Positions 11,437 through 24,351 of a DNA stretch of 64,000 bases are shown here, one piece after another. Source of the stretch: Molanna angustata. Its lineage: Eukaryota > Arthropoda > Insecta > Trichoptera > Molannidae. The number at the start of each line of letters is the position of its first letter. Positions within the stretch are counted from its first letter, which is position 1. Under the pieces are notes generated by a model. It saw only the letters and a list, made by a program, of their open reading frames with translations, searched no databases and was not told the DNA's origin. The stretch covers positions 17,468,215 through 17,532,214 of the forward strand of contig OY754984.1 in assembly GCA_963576475.1 (NCBI GenBank), given 5' to 3'. Both the position numbers and the translations under genes were made by a program.

Positions 11437-11880
11437 TTATAATGTCACGATGTTAGATATAAGTTTATTTTTTAATGTTATATGTGAATCAAAAAATATG
11501 TCTAAGTCGGTATTTTTTTCATAAGAGTTAAATAAGTTTATCATTCTGTTAATCGGAGCGTTTTTGGAAGCATTTGTTTTACAGATATTGGAGAAGAAAA
11601 GTGACGTATGTCTTGTCCGGCGAGTAGATGTATTAAATTTGATATTGATAAGAATTTCATGGCATTCTATGTTTCCATTTAGTATACTGTGAAGGAACAT
11701 AAGGTCTGAAATTGTGCGTCGCGTGGTCAAAGAAGTTAGTATAGTAGGTTGGTAAGTATTGTTACAACGGTAGTTTGAAAATTTAATGAATTTATTCTGA
11801 ATTTGATCCAACGAGTGAATGTAAACCTTGTACTGGTGATTCCATATACAAGTTGACCTCTGACAAGAAGTGTATCTACA
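11437..11880 (-). pseudogene. LINE RT C-terminal fragment
   Basis: The minus-strand frame reads YKVYIHSLDQIQNKFIKFSN, then Y..TILTSLTTRRTISDLMF, then FNTSTRRTRHTSLFF, then APINRMINLFNSYEKN..DLDIFF. This is the conserved thumb/C-terminal order of Jockey/R1-type LINEs (WxPxYxxyixxLexIQxkFxxF...L..RR...DL.fL...). About 145 residues with the start missing. No catalytic motif is included. Confidence 0.75.
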
Positions 11881-11951
11881 TGTTTAAATTGAGAATTGCA
11901 ATTTTTGTTTTTCATTAAAACAATATAGGGTAGGTAGATCTTTTATAGGGA

Positions 11952-12352
11952 TGTGGTGGAACATCCCTATGATGTTCCCACATCTCTTCACATCATTGCT
12001 ACCAACTCAAGCTGAACTTATAAACAGTGATCCCCTCCTACTCTTATCATTCGGAACATCTCCAGTTACCGTGGCTTGACGTATCGCGAATTCTCCTCGA
12101 CATTCTTATAACGTGTAAATTGAAGAAAATAATTATGAAACAACTACAATGTAAAACTATTATTTAATTAAATAAGTAACGGAGTACGTAGTTTCTTTTA
12201 TTATATGAGTTATCAGTTGCCCCAATTTTCTATAGTTTATCTTAATATAGAGACATGAGTTTTAACGATACCTTTTGAACACGCAAATACTCATTCTTAT
12301 AAATATTCTTTAAAACTAATTAATCACAATAATAAAATAGCCATCTCCCTAT
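11952..12352 (+). repeat. Solo-LTR-like dispersed repeat, intact copy (family Z)
   Basis: A 401-bp copy beginning TGTGGTGGA and ending CCATCTCCCTAT, with an AATAAAAT polyadenylation-like word just before the end. The homologous copy at 40853-42982 has the same termini but is split by two insertions. Flanking 5-mers here match only partly (AGGGA and AGGAG), so the solo-LTR reading is tentative: the 3' end is not the usual CA. Confidence 0.6.
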
Positions 12353-13090
12353 AGGAGAATTTCATGCATCATAAAAAAAGCTAAGCGTCCACATAGGCAC
12401 AGCGTACGGAACGGATTTTTGTCTCCAAACCACGACGTCGTCGGTTATACTGAAAATCCGATGCGCGTGCATGAGTTCCTATAATATAATGGGTTTTCAC
12501 TCTGGATCTACGAGACGATTAAAATCATTACTCTCCGGAATGTGGCAACTAGTTATTGGGTGCGTGTTGAATTAGTATTTGACATAGTAACTGTTAGATA
12601 CCCGAGAATCTATAAAAAAATAATATCTAATTACAATATTTAAAATTTCTCAAAATTTAATGACTAAAATATAAAACTGTGTATCTATGTAATCTTTTCA
12701 CAGAGCATTTATGCCTTTGATATAATATTGTCGGTTACTATTTTTTCCGAAAAACTTTAGAAAAACAGGAAAAGTAATGTACATTTGAAAAGACTTGAAA
12801 ATCTGTTATTGAAATGAAAGAGTAACTTCAGGTTGGTATAATAATTTATTTTATTCTTTTGAAACAAAACAGAAAGTAAATGGATTTAAATTCCACTTTT
12901 GTCATGTTACCCCTTGAACTAATGAAATATTTAAGACCCAGTTAGATGGAAGAGACTTTTTATAAATCTCTAGTTTATGAAGTATTGGTCTTTTTCTTAG
13001 TACCTACCTAAATTCCTATGTTAAATGGACAGAAGCATTATTTCTGCCTCTTCAGCAGCACTATAGTTTTTTTTTTGTAATATTTAATTA
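12353..13090. other. No gene seen; one SINE-body-like segment
   Basis: Near 12490-12535 the sequence GGTTTTCACTCTGGATCTAC followed by GAGACGATTAAAATCA resembles the body following the tRNA-like head at 39777-39960, suggesting a headless copy of the same SINE. The remainder is AT-rich. Confidence 0.4.
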
Positions 13091-13094
13091 TTTA

Positions 13095-13190
13095 GACAGG
13101 TGGAGGTAGAGCAGTTAGCGCACTGGATTAGTTATCTACTGGTCGCGAGATTAAATCCTGCCTTGACCGGATTTGCTCGCCTATAACAAA
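13095..13190 (+). repeat. tRNA-like SINE head, degenerate
   Basis: GGTAGAGCAGTTAGCGCACTGG resembles a pol III A box and D arm, and 'GCGAGATTAAATCCTGCC' a decayed B box. Related to the head on the minus strand at 47330-47400, which shares a GACCGATTT-like extension. It does not fold as a functional tRNA. Confidence 0.5.
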
Positions 13191-13375
13191 CAAAGCGATG
13201 GCATGACCGTGTGAACGATATTCTGAAAGATACTTACTTTACTTTTCGTGTGGCTCTGGTACTTGTATCCTCTGCACCCATATGGGCAGCGTCTAAGTTT
13301 TATAGCCTTGGATAAAGTTCTGTCAGCTATTCCACCGCTTCCGGTCTTGCCTCGTGGATATCTTGGAGTGTGACG

Positions 13376-13790
13376 CTAAATTTCCTGAGCTGGCAGTCTT
13401 GCACCATGTGCTTTACTATGTATCTGCTCATCTCCACATTCACAGTCTAGGTTCTCCCTCTTTCCCCATCTCCAGAGCAAGAAGATACAGCAACCTTGTT
13501 CCGTTCTAACCCTGTTTTGTTGTACCCATATTTTTCGTGGCAGGTCAAATCCAGGTACTCGGGTTGTTGCGTCCATAACTAGGTGGTTGTTCTGAACGTA
13601 CACGTTGGCCCATCTTTCTTTCCAAGCGGATTCAACACTGAAGTCTTCTGCCTCGACTGTCCAAATTGGGTACCGGGAACTAAGCCTTTTATGGGGTGGG
13701 TGGAAGATGTCGTCAAAAACTGGCAGGTGAGGATTGTTTATTATTTTGCTTTTCTGTCTGACAGTGGCATGCATTCTACGCAGATAATAC
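13376..13790 (-). pseudogene. LINE C-terminal fragment with CxCG knuckle
   Basis: The minus-strand frame reads IINNPHLPVFDDIFHPPHKR, then LSSRYPIWTVEAEDFSVESAW, then FDLPRKIWVQQNRVRTEQG, and ends near LDCECGDEQ. The order matches the C-terminal region of the 3430-4540 LINE class: RLxSRxP, FdlPRxxW..lNRxRT, CxCGxeQ. The distal His/Cys of the knuckle is scrambled by a frame change. 5' part absent. Confidence 0.7.
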
Positions 13791-13852
13791 TGGTAACCAT
13801 GGTGTTGGAGTGGATTTCACAGTTCCTGTTATGTTTCTCATGGTTTTATTTA

Positions 13853-14010
13853 ATTCTGAAAGATGGAACGGTTAGAAGCGTGACCAACATGTATGAGACG
13901 ATGCATGAATATGGACGAGACGAGAGATACGTGCCAGGATAGAAAAATTTGGCGTTTGATTATCTCTGGCTACCCCGCGAGGGACTTGGCGTGATAGTAT
14001 GTATGTAATA
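13853..14010 (+). repeat. RTE LINE 3' terminus
   Basis: Reads TTCTGAAAGATGGAACGGTT, the ATGTATGAGACGATGCATGA block, GGCTACCCCGCGAGGGACTT and GGCGTGATAGTATGTATGTA. Same 3' end as the other RTE copies; frame broken. Confidence 0.75.
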
Positions 14011-14015
14011 ATACA

Positions 14016-14640
14016 TTTGGGTATATTTTTAGTGCAAATTTGGCACTAAACTCTCCGCTTAATGCTAGAGTTTGATCTATGTAAGAAATATCCAAAAAGT
14101 TTGCCAAAGTGAAGAGACTAAGCTTAATAGTAAAAACGAGTCTTTCGGAGATTTGTATCTCTGGCGTGTGTATGACTTTACCTCGAGACTTCACCAATTG
14201 CGTTCAATGCCATTGAGAGCATTTTGAATAATTCATACAGCTCGGTACTAAAGATTTTTTTTTACCAAAACAGTAAATGGAAAAAAATGCGTAGATACAG
14301 TTTAACATTTTGGTGCTCTGTACCAGCCGGGACCTGCCCAAGTAGAGCAGAAACGCGTAATCTTTTCAAATATATTCTATTGAAAATGTGTTTGAATATA
14401 TTTTTCTTTACGATATGCCCATTTCGAATTTAACCTTTAATCTCAAAGCGGTTAAGTACATTCATTGATTTTACGACGGCTTAACGAGAGGGTGTTGAAA
14501 AATAAGCGAATTTATTTGAAATGATTGATATTATGTGAAATTTTGTAAAGTTGAGGTTTGAATAATTGATCACAGTCAATATGATTTTTATCTCCAAAAA
14601 TGTGTTTAGATTCTGATTTCAAGACTCAATAATATTATGA
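14016..14640. other. No feature seen
   Basis: AT-rich, no supported gene. Confidence 0.4.
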
Positions 14641-15615
14641 CTAGTTGCATGTAACACATGAGATCCAACTGTCGATAGCGATAGTATGTATAGTTGAAGA
14701 ATATGTACCAAACTATAAACCCATAAATACAAATTATTGAATATTGTCAGATATTTTGTTTTCTATACAACATATGAAGGTATGTATGTCAAGATAGGAT
14801 AGTATGGAGGAAGGTCCTTTTTTCCTACCCAGAATATGAAAATAGCATGATGGTTTGTATGTATGTTTGAAGATGAAGTATCAAACTATTAAGTCTTCTT
14901 ACATATTGTGTATAGGCGACTGCCATACAAAATGTATGAAGCAATGTCGTCACTAAATTCAATTTTTAAAAAAAATGTTAAAAAAAATTGAGATCTTCTA
15001 CTACAATGCTAATATTTTTTATAGAAAATTAAATTATCTAGTTGGGGTGTTTCGGCTTTTTTCGATAATTGTAAAAGTTTTGGAAAAATAGGCAGTTAAA
15101 CTCATAAATTTATGATAAAAAAATACTTTTCTTAATAAAAAATGTTTGAGAAATCCTGGAATTTTTTTGAAAAAACTTATTTGAAATTTTGTATTTGTCT
15201 ATGTTTGTACCAATTTTCAGCGTTCTAACTTTTATGGTTTCTGAGATATATGGAAAAATAAAATAAAAATTCAAAAGTTGATAACCCCTGACTGAAACAA
15301 AAATTCAAAATAAGTAATAAAGTTTTGTAGGCCTATAACTGTGTATATATTCTGAAATTTTGGGCTCTGTAAATTGAGCGGATCAAAAGTTATAAGGGAC
15401 ACACACACACACACACACACACAGACACACGAAATGTTCTACTCCGAATTCTGAGTAAATCCGTCTATGGAACATATATGCTGCGAAGCCTCTAAGTTGG
15501 TGTTTTTTGACTTCAAAGTTGGAAAAGCCGTGAAAAAAGTAGACCTCTCCATACAATTCTCGCGTATTCTGGCTTGAAACATTGTCGATATGTTAAGAGA
15601 ACAAAGTTCTCCTGG
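14641..15615 (-). mobile_element. Non-autonomous Helitron-like element, copy A
   Basis: Read on the minus strand, the element ends ...CATGTGTTACATGCAACTAG followed by T: a short palindrome about 6 nt before CTAG, as at Helitron 3' ends. The body matches the complete copy at 21077-22353, including the (AC)n tract (here 15399-15422) followed by 'GAAATGTTCTACTCCGAATT'. The far end decays after GTTAAGAGAACAAAGTTCTC at about 15615, so the 5' terminus is missing. No coding capacity. Confidence 0.7.
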
Positions 15616-16030
15616 AATATTATCAACGAAAATTTTTATTTTTTTTCTAAAGAAATTGATATCTGAATGCCAGGGGTATATTCACACACCATAAAATCAA
15701 GATATGACTGTATCCTAACTTCATTTCTCACAACGCATACGTTACTTCTACATTTTTTTAATTATTATTAAAAGCTATATTTTTAAACAAAGAATTTTAC
15801 CTTAGTTTTAATTTCACGTTCAAATCGGAACAAATTACATATATATGAACAAATATTTAATTCTCTCATTAGGAAGTTTATATTTATGTTAGATCATATT
15901 ATGTTCTTATTTTATAAGTTTCCGCTAGCAATGAAGATGTTAATAGAAAACAGTAATTTTCAAAATTATAGTGATTCTTACAATGTATACCTAAATAATA
16001 AATCTAAATATTCACATTTAAGAGTGCAGT
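15616..16030. other. No feature seen
   Basis: AT-rich, no supported gene. Confidence 0.4.
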
Positions 16031-16405
16031 ATTTATCGGGAGTCAATGACATACACATTGGTATAAGTAGATGAACAAGCCAAAAAAGAACCAATAATTC
16101 TGGTGCGGTTCAGGGGTGACATCTATGCGAAAGCATTGTCACCTCAGGACTGTTGTCATTTTTTTACAAACCAATATCTCAATAAATGGCGTTACATAAA
16201 ATTTCTTCATCACAGATGGCGACGTGACGGTGTTTTTCAGCTTTTTTTCAGATTTTGATGAATTTTCAAAAGTTGGATTGATAGGGAAGTCGATAAAAAA
16301 AGCACAACAGGTGAACATTGCGCAAGCACATAAAGTGATCACGTTAACCAGCCGATGACAGGTAATGAGCCCTGTAGGTGTCCTGATTTCCCGGATCTCC
16401 TGTAA
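16031..16405 (+). repeat. Family-X repeat, diverged copy
   Basis: Begins with TATCGGGAGTCAATGAC, includes GTCACCTCAGGACTGTTGTC and 'CAATATCTCAATAAATGGCG', and ends with CCAGCCGATGACAGG...GATTTCCCGGATCTCCTGT. Blocks are those of 61695-62101 and 2163-2338. Confidence 0.55.
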
Positions 16406-16538
16406 AATGGGTGGTAGTATAGATGCATGGTGGCAGAGCCTTCACCTACAGCACAAGAATTTATGTTTATTTAAAAAAAAATGTATGAGGATGTACATAT
16501 ATGTACTATCTTGTTGGAAGAACATATTCATTATTAAA

Positions 16539-17499
<961 letters not shown>

Positions 17500-17765
17500 G
17501 TCCAAGTGTATATTTTTTGTATATTTTATATATGTCTTCCTATATTTTTCACGTCCATTTTTTTATCTTTATTACTGCTTCCGGAGTATATTTTTTGTAT
17601 ATTTTATATATATCTTCGTATATTTTTCACGACCATTTTTCTATCTTTATTACTGCGTCCGGTGTATATTTTTGTATATTTTATATATTTCTTCATACAG
17701 TTTTCACGTCATATTCTTCTATCTTTATTACTACTTCCGGTGTATATTAAAAAACTTTCGTATGC
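17500..17765 (+). repeat. Tandem repeat, about 78-80-bp unit, ~3 copies
   Basis: Units start GTATATTTTT(T)GTATATTT and carry TATTTTTCACG and ATCTTTATTACTGC. Starts are near 17508, 17588, 17666 and a partial at 17741. Units differ by substitutions and small indels. Confidence 0.8.
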
Positions 17766-17837
17766 ATAATTGACATCGTTCTTGCGTCCATGTGTATATC
17801 ATTCGATATTTTTTATTATTTTTTAACTTTATTACTA

Positions 17838-17912
17838 CGCCGACCGCCGTGGGACAGTTGGTAAGCCGTTCAGTTTCTGTGCGGGCGTCCTGGGTTCGAA
17901 TCCCACCAGAGG
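17838..17912 (+). tRNA. tRNA-like sequence (pseudogene or SINE head)
   Basis: GTGGGACAGTTGGTAAG fits an A box/D arm, and CTGGGTTCGAATCCCAC fits a B box/T arm with four of five stem pairs. An acceptor stem cannot be paired well, and the anticodon stem is unclear. It is probably a tRNA-derived SINE head or relic. Confidence 0.5.
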
Positions 17913-18579
17913 AGATATTTATTTAAATTCATTTCTCACGCAAATATTGATATTGTATATTTCTACGTGGTTAAACCATCGGCTTCGCCCAAAATCTGAC
18001 CTTCGGAGACTTGAAACCATAGATAAAATCCTGCAGATAAAATCCCATGTAGGATAATACTGATAAAATCCTGATTTCGGTGAAAACATAATAATTTACA
18101 ATCGTATTTATTTTCTTATGAATCATGATGCAATAATAATGTAAGTACCTACTTAGGTACATATTTCACTACGTACAATAAAATATATTATAGGCATAGA
18201 AAATAAACTGTCACCAAGCTTTAAAATATTCTTTTACCCTTTATATTAATTTAATTTTTAATATAGATGCCGGTGTGTTAAAAATATGCGCAAGTCGAGC
18301 TTCTTTTATAGGATAATGCACACCCGCTCTCACCTGCCGATGGTAACCCCACATTGTGTGGATCGCATTGAGGATCAATCCATGATAGTGTACAGTATAA
18401 TACCAATGATTAACAATAAAATGAATGAGTTTGTTAATATTTTATTTATTTACATAAGGTACAAAAGAATATCATAATTAAACAATAATAGTAGGTATTC
18501 AACATTCATTTCGAAATGAGTGTTGTATACTATTCAATATCACATTCTAAATAATCATGGACAATCATATATATTTTTA
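17913..18579. other. No gene seen
   Basis: AT-rich. Around 18305-18380, 'ATAATGCACACCCGC' and 'GATGGTAACCCCACATTG' resemble 40750-40810 (GTAATGCAAAACCCGC, GCTGGTAAACACGCATTG), a weak unidentified repeat. Confidence 0.35.
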
Positions 18580-19289
18580 CTAGTTGCATGTAACTCATGA
18601 GATCCAACTGTCGATAGCGATAGTATGTATAGTTGAAGAATAAGTACCAAACTATAAACACTTAAATCCAAATTATTGAATATTTTAAGATATTTTGTTT
18701 TCTATACAACACATGTAGGTATGTTTGTCAAGATAGGAAAGTATGGAGGTCAGTCCTTTTATCCTACCCAGAATATGAAATCAGCATGATGGTATGTGTG
18801 TATGTTCGGAGATTTAAGTATCAAACTGTAAATACTTACATATAATAGGTATTGTATATAGGCGACTGCCATAGAAATCGTATGAAGCAATGTCTTCACT
18901 AAATTCAATTTATATAAATTTGAGATATGTACTACTTCAATGTTACTATGTTTTATAGAAAATTAAATTATCTATTTGGATTGTTTCGGCTTTTTTCGAT
19001 ATTTTTAAAAACTTAGGAAATATAGGCAGTTAATCACATATATTTAACATAAAAAAATGTTTTTCTTAATAAAAAATGTTTGAGAAACTCTGGAATTTAT
19101 TTGAAAAAATTCGTTTGAGATTTTGTATTTGTATATGTTCGTACCAATTTTCAGCGTTCAAGCTTTTATGGTTTCTGAGATATATGGAAAAATAATGTAT
19201 AAATTCAAAAGTTGATACAAAAATATCCTGACTGAATGATACCCTGACTGAAACAAAAATTCAAAATTCTGAGTATAAAAGTTTGGGCT
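18580..19289 (-). mobile_element. Helitron-like element, copy B (3' half)
   Basis: Starts at the CTAG terminus (minus-strand 3' end) and follows the family to 'GAGTATAAAAGTTTGGGCTC', where it stops and joins an opposite-strand family segment. The missing 5' half appears to resume at 19912. Confidence 0.65.
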
Positions 19290-19627
19290 CAATTTTTTTT
19301 AACAATTTTTATAAAAATTGAATTTAGTGACGACATTGCTTCATACAATTTGTATGGCAGTCGCTTATACACAATATGTAAGAAGACTAACTTAATAGTT
19401 TGATAGGTACTTAATATCCAAACATACATACAGAACCATCACGCTGTTTTCATATTCCGGGTAGGAAAAGAGGACTGACCTCCATACTGTCCTATCTTGA
19501 CATACATACCAACATGTCTTAAAATTTTCAATATTTTGTATTTATGGGTTTATAGTTTGATTCTTATTCTTCAACTATACATACTATCGCTATCGACAGT
19601 TGGATCTCATGTGTTACATGCAACTAG
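19290..19627 (+). mobile_element. Helitron-like element, copy C (inverted 3' segment)
   Basis: Plus-oriented 3' segment ending 'GATCTCATGTGTTACATGCA' + ACTAG|T at 19627. Internal landmarks (GACGACATTGCTTCATACAA, TCAACTATACATACTATCGC) are the reverse complement of copy B. Confidence 0.7.
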
Positions 19628-19911
19628 TATAATAAAAATCCATGATATCATTCCATCATTTTAAACTCAGATTGTCTATTTTAAAGTTTTAAAAATGATA
19701 TAAGAGGAACTTAATTTGGAGATGTGGCAACAATATCACGAGGTGCACTTTTAAGTGGAACACAGAATAACCTTATTAGGAAATGGCGTGATAGTTATGA
19801 ATGCAAATGTTTTCTTTCTGCACACTGACGATGGACAGTCTGTTAATAGATGCCCATGTATAAATTTAATGTAATCAAAAAATTACCTTAAATTTATTTA
19901 ATAAATTTAAA
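19628..19911. other. Unassigned insert between Helitron segments
   Basis: No similarity seen to other parts of the window; AT-rich. Confidence 0.35.
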
Positions 19912-20175
19912 GCAGATCAAAAGTTATAAGGGGAAACGGACTCACACACACGCGCACACACAGACACACGAAATGTTCTACTCCGAATTCTGAGTAAATC
20001 CGTGTATGGAACATATATGCTGCGAAGCCTCTATGTTGGTGTTTCATGACTTCAAAATTGGAAAAGCCGTGAAAAAAGTAGACCCTGTATACAATTCTCG
20101 CGTATCCTGGCTTGAAACATTGTCGATAGGTATGTTAAGAGAACAAAGTTCTCTTGAACAAATCGACAGTTGAAA
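19912..20175 (-). mobile_element. Helitron-like element, 5' end segment D
   Basis: Runs from GCAGATCAAAAGTTATAAGG through the short AC tract and 'GAAATGTTCTACTCCGAATT' to AATCGACAGTTG, the family's minus-strand 5' end. Probably the other half of copy B. Confidence 0.65.
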
Positions 20176-20212
20176 TATGTAATTAAGATAAACGCAAAAA
20201 AACAATAATAAA

Positions 20213-20611
20213 CTAGTTGCATGTATTGTAATACATGAGATCCAACTGTCGATAGCGATAGTATGTTAGTTGAAGAATAAGTACCAAACTATAAACCCAT
20301 AAATACAAATTATTGAATATCTTAAGATATTTTGTTTTCTATACAACAGATGTAGGTACCTATGTGTGTCAAGAAAGGACAATATGGAGGTCAGTCCTTT
20401 TTTCTAACCAGAATATGAAAACAGCATGATGGTATGATTGAAGATATTATATAGAACATAAGATATGCTGCGAAGCCTCTAAGTTTGTGTTTTTTGCATG
20501 TAATAAGTCCACTACGACATACAAAATGTTCCTAATTCGCGCATCTTGGCTTAATACTGTCGATATGTTTAGATAAATAAAGTTAGTACAACGTCTGCCG
20601 GGTTTCGCTAG
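20213..20611 (-). mobile_element. Helitron-like element, deleted copy E with different far end
   Basis: Its CTAG end carries a longer perfect palindrome (CATGTATT-GT-AATACATG). The interior has a large deletion relative to 21077-22353. After CTTGGCTTAATACTGTCGAT it switches to 'GTCTGCCGGGTTTCGCTAG' instead of the usual ATCGACAGTTGG, so the far end belongs to another family or is a rearrangement. Confidence 0.65.
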
Positions 20612-21076
20612 TTAAGTAATATTTTAAAATTTTGTTGAAAGTATCATTATTATTTTATTTTCTTGGCAAATACAGGATACTGTGGTGGGTTCGATAGAGA
20701 ATGTGTAACAAGAGTTAAGCTAAACGATCGCTAATCAATGTGTTATCTGATCTGCGTGACGAACGGGAAGTCTATAATACAAGCCTAAATCCCTTTTACG
20801 GAAGTGTAGAAATTTTGTTTACCACTGACAAATTTCTATTTAAGCCGGGACGCGGCCGATCTATGGATTGAAAAAAGGTTAAGTAATTATACGCACTCCT
20901 CAAAGTTTCACTGAAAACCATTGATTTCAATAATATACGGAGTAAATGAAATGACCCTTGACTTGTTACGTACAAATACGCGGCCGTCGATACAAAAATT
21001 GGATAGACCAAGATAATGCACTCGCGATTTTTTATTAAACACTAGTATCCGTAGGTTATAATATTCTCTTTGAACA
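20612..21076. other. No feature seen
   Basis: Unassigned; no gene supported. Confidence 0.35.
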
Positions 21077-22353
<1,277 letters not shown>

Positions 22354-22368
22354 TAAAATATTGTTTAA

Positions 22369-23180
22369 CTAGTCGCATGTAACACATGAGATCCAACTGT
22401 TGATAGCGATACTATGTGAAGTTGAAGAATAAGAATCAATCTATAAACCCATAAATCCAAATTATTGAAAATTATAACACATGTTGGTATGTATGTCAAG
22501 ATAGGACAGTATGGAGGTCAGTCCTCTTTTCCTACCCGGAATATGAAAACAGCATGATGATTCTGTATGTATGTTTGGAGATTAAGTATCAAACTATTAA
22601 GTCTTCTTACATATTGTGTATAGGCGACTGCCATACAAATTGTATGAAGCAATATCGTCACTAAATTCAATTTTTATAAAAATTGTTAAAAAAAAATTGA
22701 GATGTGCCAATACAATGTTGATATTTTTTATAGAAAATTAAATTATCTAGTTGGGTTGTTTCGGGTTTTTTCGATATTTTTAAAATATTGGAAATATAGG
22801 CAGTTAAACTCATAAATTTATAATAAAAAAAATATTTTTCTTAATAAAAAATGTTTGAGAAATTTTGGAATTTTTTTGAATAAATTAATTTGATACTTCG
22901 TATTTTTCTATGTTCACACGAATTTTCAGCGTTCTAGCTTTTATGGTTTCTGAGATATATGGAAAAATAAACCAAAAATTTAAAAGTTGATAACCCCTGA
23001 CTGAAACAAAAATTCAAAATTCTGAGTAAAAAAGTTTTGTAGGTCTATAACTGTTAATATATTCTGAAATTTTGGGCTCTGTAAATTGAGCGGATCAAAA
23101 GTTATAAGGGGGGAGGGACACACACACAGACACGAAATGTTCTACTCCGAATTTTGAGTAAATCCGTATATGGAATATAT
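22369..23180 (-). mobile_element. Helitron-like element, copy G (5' truncated)
   Basis: CTAG terminus at 22369 only 16 bp after the end of copy F, then the family body to GAGTAAATCCGTATATGGAA. AC tract is short (ACACACACAGACAC near 23119). The minus-strand 5' end is lost. Confidence 0.7.
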
Positions 23181-23217
23181 ACATTTATGAAAAGATTTGA
23201 CAAATACGACTAGATCA

Positions 23218-23360
23218 GGGGCAAGTCCGGCCAAGAAGTGAAATCCTGGATATAATTATATTAGATATCTTAAGATATTATAGAATCCACATGAAAATTA
23301 TATCCTTGATATGGGTAATCGTGAGGGTTTTGATTTCACCGATTGACGGGACTTGTATCC
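23218..23360. mobile_element. Palindromic MITE, copy 1
   Basis: Foldback element: GGGGCAAGTCCGGCC at the left, GGGTAATCGTGAGGGTTTTG and GGGACTTGTATCC at the right, with TATAATTAT and TTATAGAATCCA words in the middle. Almost the whole length is self-complementary. Better copies lie at 50637-50811, 51666-52770 and 61626-62229. Confidence 0.65.
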
Positions 23361-23549
23361 TTGAGTTTAAAATACATTAAATATCTGTTGTGCATAAAAA
23401 TAATACAACTTAGTGCAGAATATTTCTTACCCAATAAACTTTCAGTTTCTGATGTAAGTGCGTATTTTTAAATAACAAACCCGCATTCATGAAAAAAAAA
23501 TACCTGATGTTATTGATCACATGGCTATTCTCATGATTTTACCATCCAA

Positions 23550-23697
23550 ATACGTGGACAGTATGGAGGTCAGTCCTCTTTTCCAACCCGGAATATGAAA
23601 ACAGCCTGATGGTATGTATGTATTTGGAGATAAAGTAACAAACTATAAGGTCTTCTTACATAATATATTGTGTAATGTGTATAGACGACTACCATAC
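23550..23697 (-). mobile_element. Helitron-like copy H, first part
   Basis: GGACAGTATGGAGGTCAGTC through GACTACCATAC, interrupted at 23698 by an RTE insertion and continuing at 24352. Confidence 0.6.
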
Positions 23698-24351
23698 CAT
23701 ATTTAGGAAGCATGTTTCAGCGTGATGGAAGATTGGAAAAAGATATTGAAAGGAGAGTAACGGCAGGTAATAGAGTGAACGGTGCATTAAGACCAGTAAT
23801 GGCAGACCCAATTATTTCGAGGCAAGCGAAGCTCGCGGTACACAATGGTATCGTCGCACCGACTCTAATGTATGCTAGTGAGACATGGACATGGCAGAAG
23901 ACGCATGAAAGTAGAATTAACTCGGTTGAAATGAGGTCACTAAGACGAATGTGTGGTAAAACGATGTATGATAGAATAAGAAATGAGGATATTAGACGAG
24001 AATGTATGATTGAAAGAAATATCGTAAGTAAGATTAAAATAAATTCCCTAAAATTCCCTAAGGTGGTTCGGCCACATAGAAAGAATGAAAGATGACCGTC
24101 TGACAAAAAAAGTATACAAGTCTGATAAAAGAGGAACGAAAAGTAGAGGTCGGCCAATAAAAATTTGGCACGATCACATAAATGGGATTTTGAAAGATGG
24201 TGATGTTAGAAGTAAGAATAATAGAAGAGCGTGTATGAGACGATGTATGAACGTGAATGAGGCGAGGAAGGTATTTCAAGAGAGAGGAGTCTGGCATTCG
24301 GTTCTCTCTGCCTACCCCAAATAGGGAAATGGAGTGATGGTATGGCTATGG
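23698..24351 (+). mobile_element. 5'-truncated RTE-like LINE insertion with 11-bp target duplication
   Basis: GACTACCATAC occurs at 23687-23697 and 24352-24362, flanking the insert exactly. The ORF 23712-24095 reads RVTAGNRVNGALRPVM, ISRQAKLAVHNGIVAPTLMY, ASETWTWQKTHESR, then SLRRMCGKTMYDRIRNEDIR. The next frame, 24085-24324, continues DDRLTKKVYKSDKRGTKSRG and RPIKIWHDHING, the usual RTE C-terminus. The frame break is caused by a tandem duplication of AATTCCCTAA near 24040-24060. The 3' end is TCTCTGCCTACCCC...GGAGTGATGGTATGG. No RT catalytic core or endonuclease. Confidence 0.88.

Noticed and set aside
11952..12352. Firm call as a solo LTR
   Set aside because: 5' TG and a polyadenylation-like word fit, but the 3' end lacks CA and the flanks match only partly, so it is kept as LTR-like.
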